This document shows, in pieces, positions 63,773 to 64,000 of a stretch of DNA of 64,000 bases; position 1 is the first letter of the stretch, and the number at the start of each line of letters is the position of its first letter. The stretch covers positions 248,001 through 312,000 of the forward strand of contig NZ_ATUJ01000003.1 in NCBI RefSeq assembly GCF_000420145.1, read 5' to 3'. A program made the translations under genes and the position numbers. Source of the stretch: Paracoccus zeaxanthinifaciens ATCC 21588 (GTDB lineage: Bacteria > Pseudomonadota > Alphaproteobacteria > Rhodobacterales > Rhodobacteraceae). The notes beneath the pieces are model-generated. The model searched no databases, had not been told where the DNA came from, and saw only the letters and a list, made by a program, of their open reading frames with translations.

Positions 63773-64000
63773 ATGCGCCTTACTTTGACCGCGATGCTGT
63801 CGCTGACCGCCCTGCCCGCCCTTGCCGATCCCGGCCCGATCATGGTCGACCTGCCGCCCACCGGCGCGCTGGTCCGCGAGGTCGCGGGCGATCTGGCCGA
63901 TGTCCAGGTGCTGCTGCCCGCCGGGTCGGGGGCGCATGACTACCAGATGCGGCCCTCGGACGCGCGCAGGCTGCAGGACGCGGCGCTGCTGGTCTGGATG
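63773..64000 (+). CDS. znuA: Zinc-binding periplasmic protein ZnuA, 5' part
   Basis: First 76 codons; the gene runs past the right edge. Signal peptide RLTLTAMLSLTALPALA then DPGPIMVDLPPTGALVREVAGDLADVQVLL and AGSGAHDYQMRPSDARRLQDA, where H55 of GAHDYQ is the family's zinc ligand. The loader of the ZnuBC importer. Confidence 0.93.
   Translation, partial: MRLTLTAMLSLTALPALADPGPIMVDLPPTGALVREVAGDLADVQVLLPAGSGAHDYQMRPSDARRLQDAALLVWM

Overview
This 64 kb window is high-GC chromosomal DNA from an alphaproteobacterium of the order Rhodobacterales, most likely Paracoccus or a close relative. Three things point there: a 104-residue ATPase-inhibitor zeta-type protein of the kind described from Paracoccus, next to purC; the nifR3-ntrB-ntrC-ntrY-ntrX-trkA-trkH-hfq-hflX linkage typical of alphaproteobacteria; and an NtrC without the sigma-54 contact loop, as known from Rhodobacter. 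Genes are dense on both strands, with many 1-8 bp stop/start overlaps. No insertion sequence, phage, CRISPR array or integrase is visible, and no gene-free stretch exceeds about 260 bp.

Layout, 1-14.4 kb: the last gene of a sugar-type ABC importer; a protealysin-like M4 protease directly followed by an emfourin-like inhibitor; corA; csbD; a minus-strand run (yjbN-like, proC, csaA-like, 2-hydroxyacid dehydrogenase); then cobC, a small secreted Asn/Pro-rich protein, ppk2, phzF-like and terB-like genes; a gamma-glutamyl-polyamine operon (amidotransferase, glutamine-synthetase-like, FAD oxidase); a GNAT gene; and tRNA-Arg(TCT).

14.4-31 kb: a signalling operon (small membrane protein, hybrid histidine kinase with HPt, REC-GGDEF protein); a photolyase-related FAD protein with reversed domain order; chrA; yitT; a VOC/LysR divergent pair; a polar-amino-acid ABC operon ending in a second glutamine-synthetase-like gene; purC-purS; the zeta subunit gene; and a MATE/thioesterase operon.

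31-44 kb: two MerR-type regulators leading into a fatty-acid oxidation operon (acyl-CoA dehydrogenase, GST, thiolase, FadB-type multifunctional enzyme). Next comes a TelA / DUF2927 lipoprotein / SPFH-GYF / zinc-ribbon membrane cluster and a PfkB sugar kinase.

44-56 kb: the nitrogen and potassium regulatory block, all on the minus strand. 56-64 kb: L-serine ammonia-lyase; a lipoprotein and a YjbH-YjbF exopolysaccharide-type pair, with a small acidic-tailed secreted protein convergent to it; and the zinc uptake locus (zur-znuC-znuB divergent from znuA) with two Zur boxes in the shared promoter. znuA runs off the right edge.

Most genes are core metabolism and regulation. The less ordinary parts are the protease-inhibitor pair, the domain-swapped photolyase relative, the TelA-SPFH cluster with a zincin-like lipoprotein, and the YjbH locus with its small partner.
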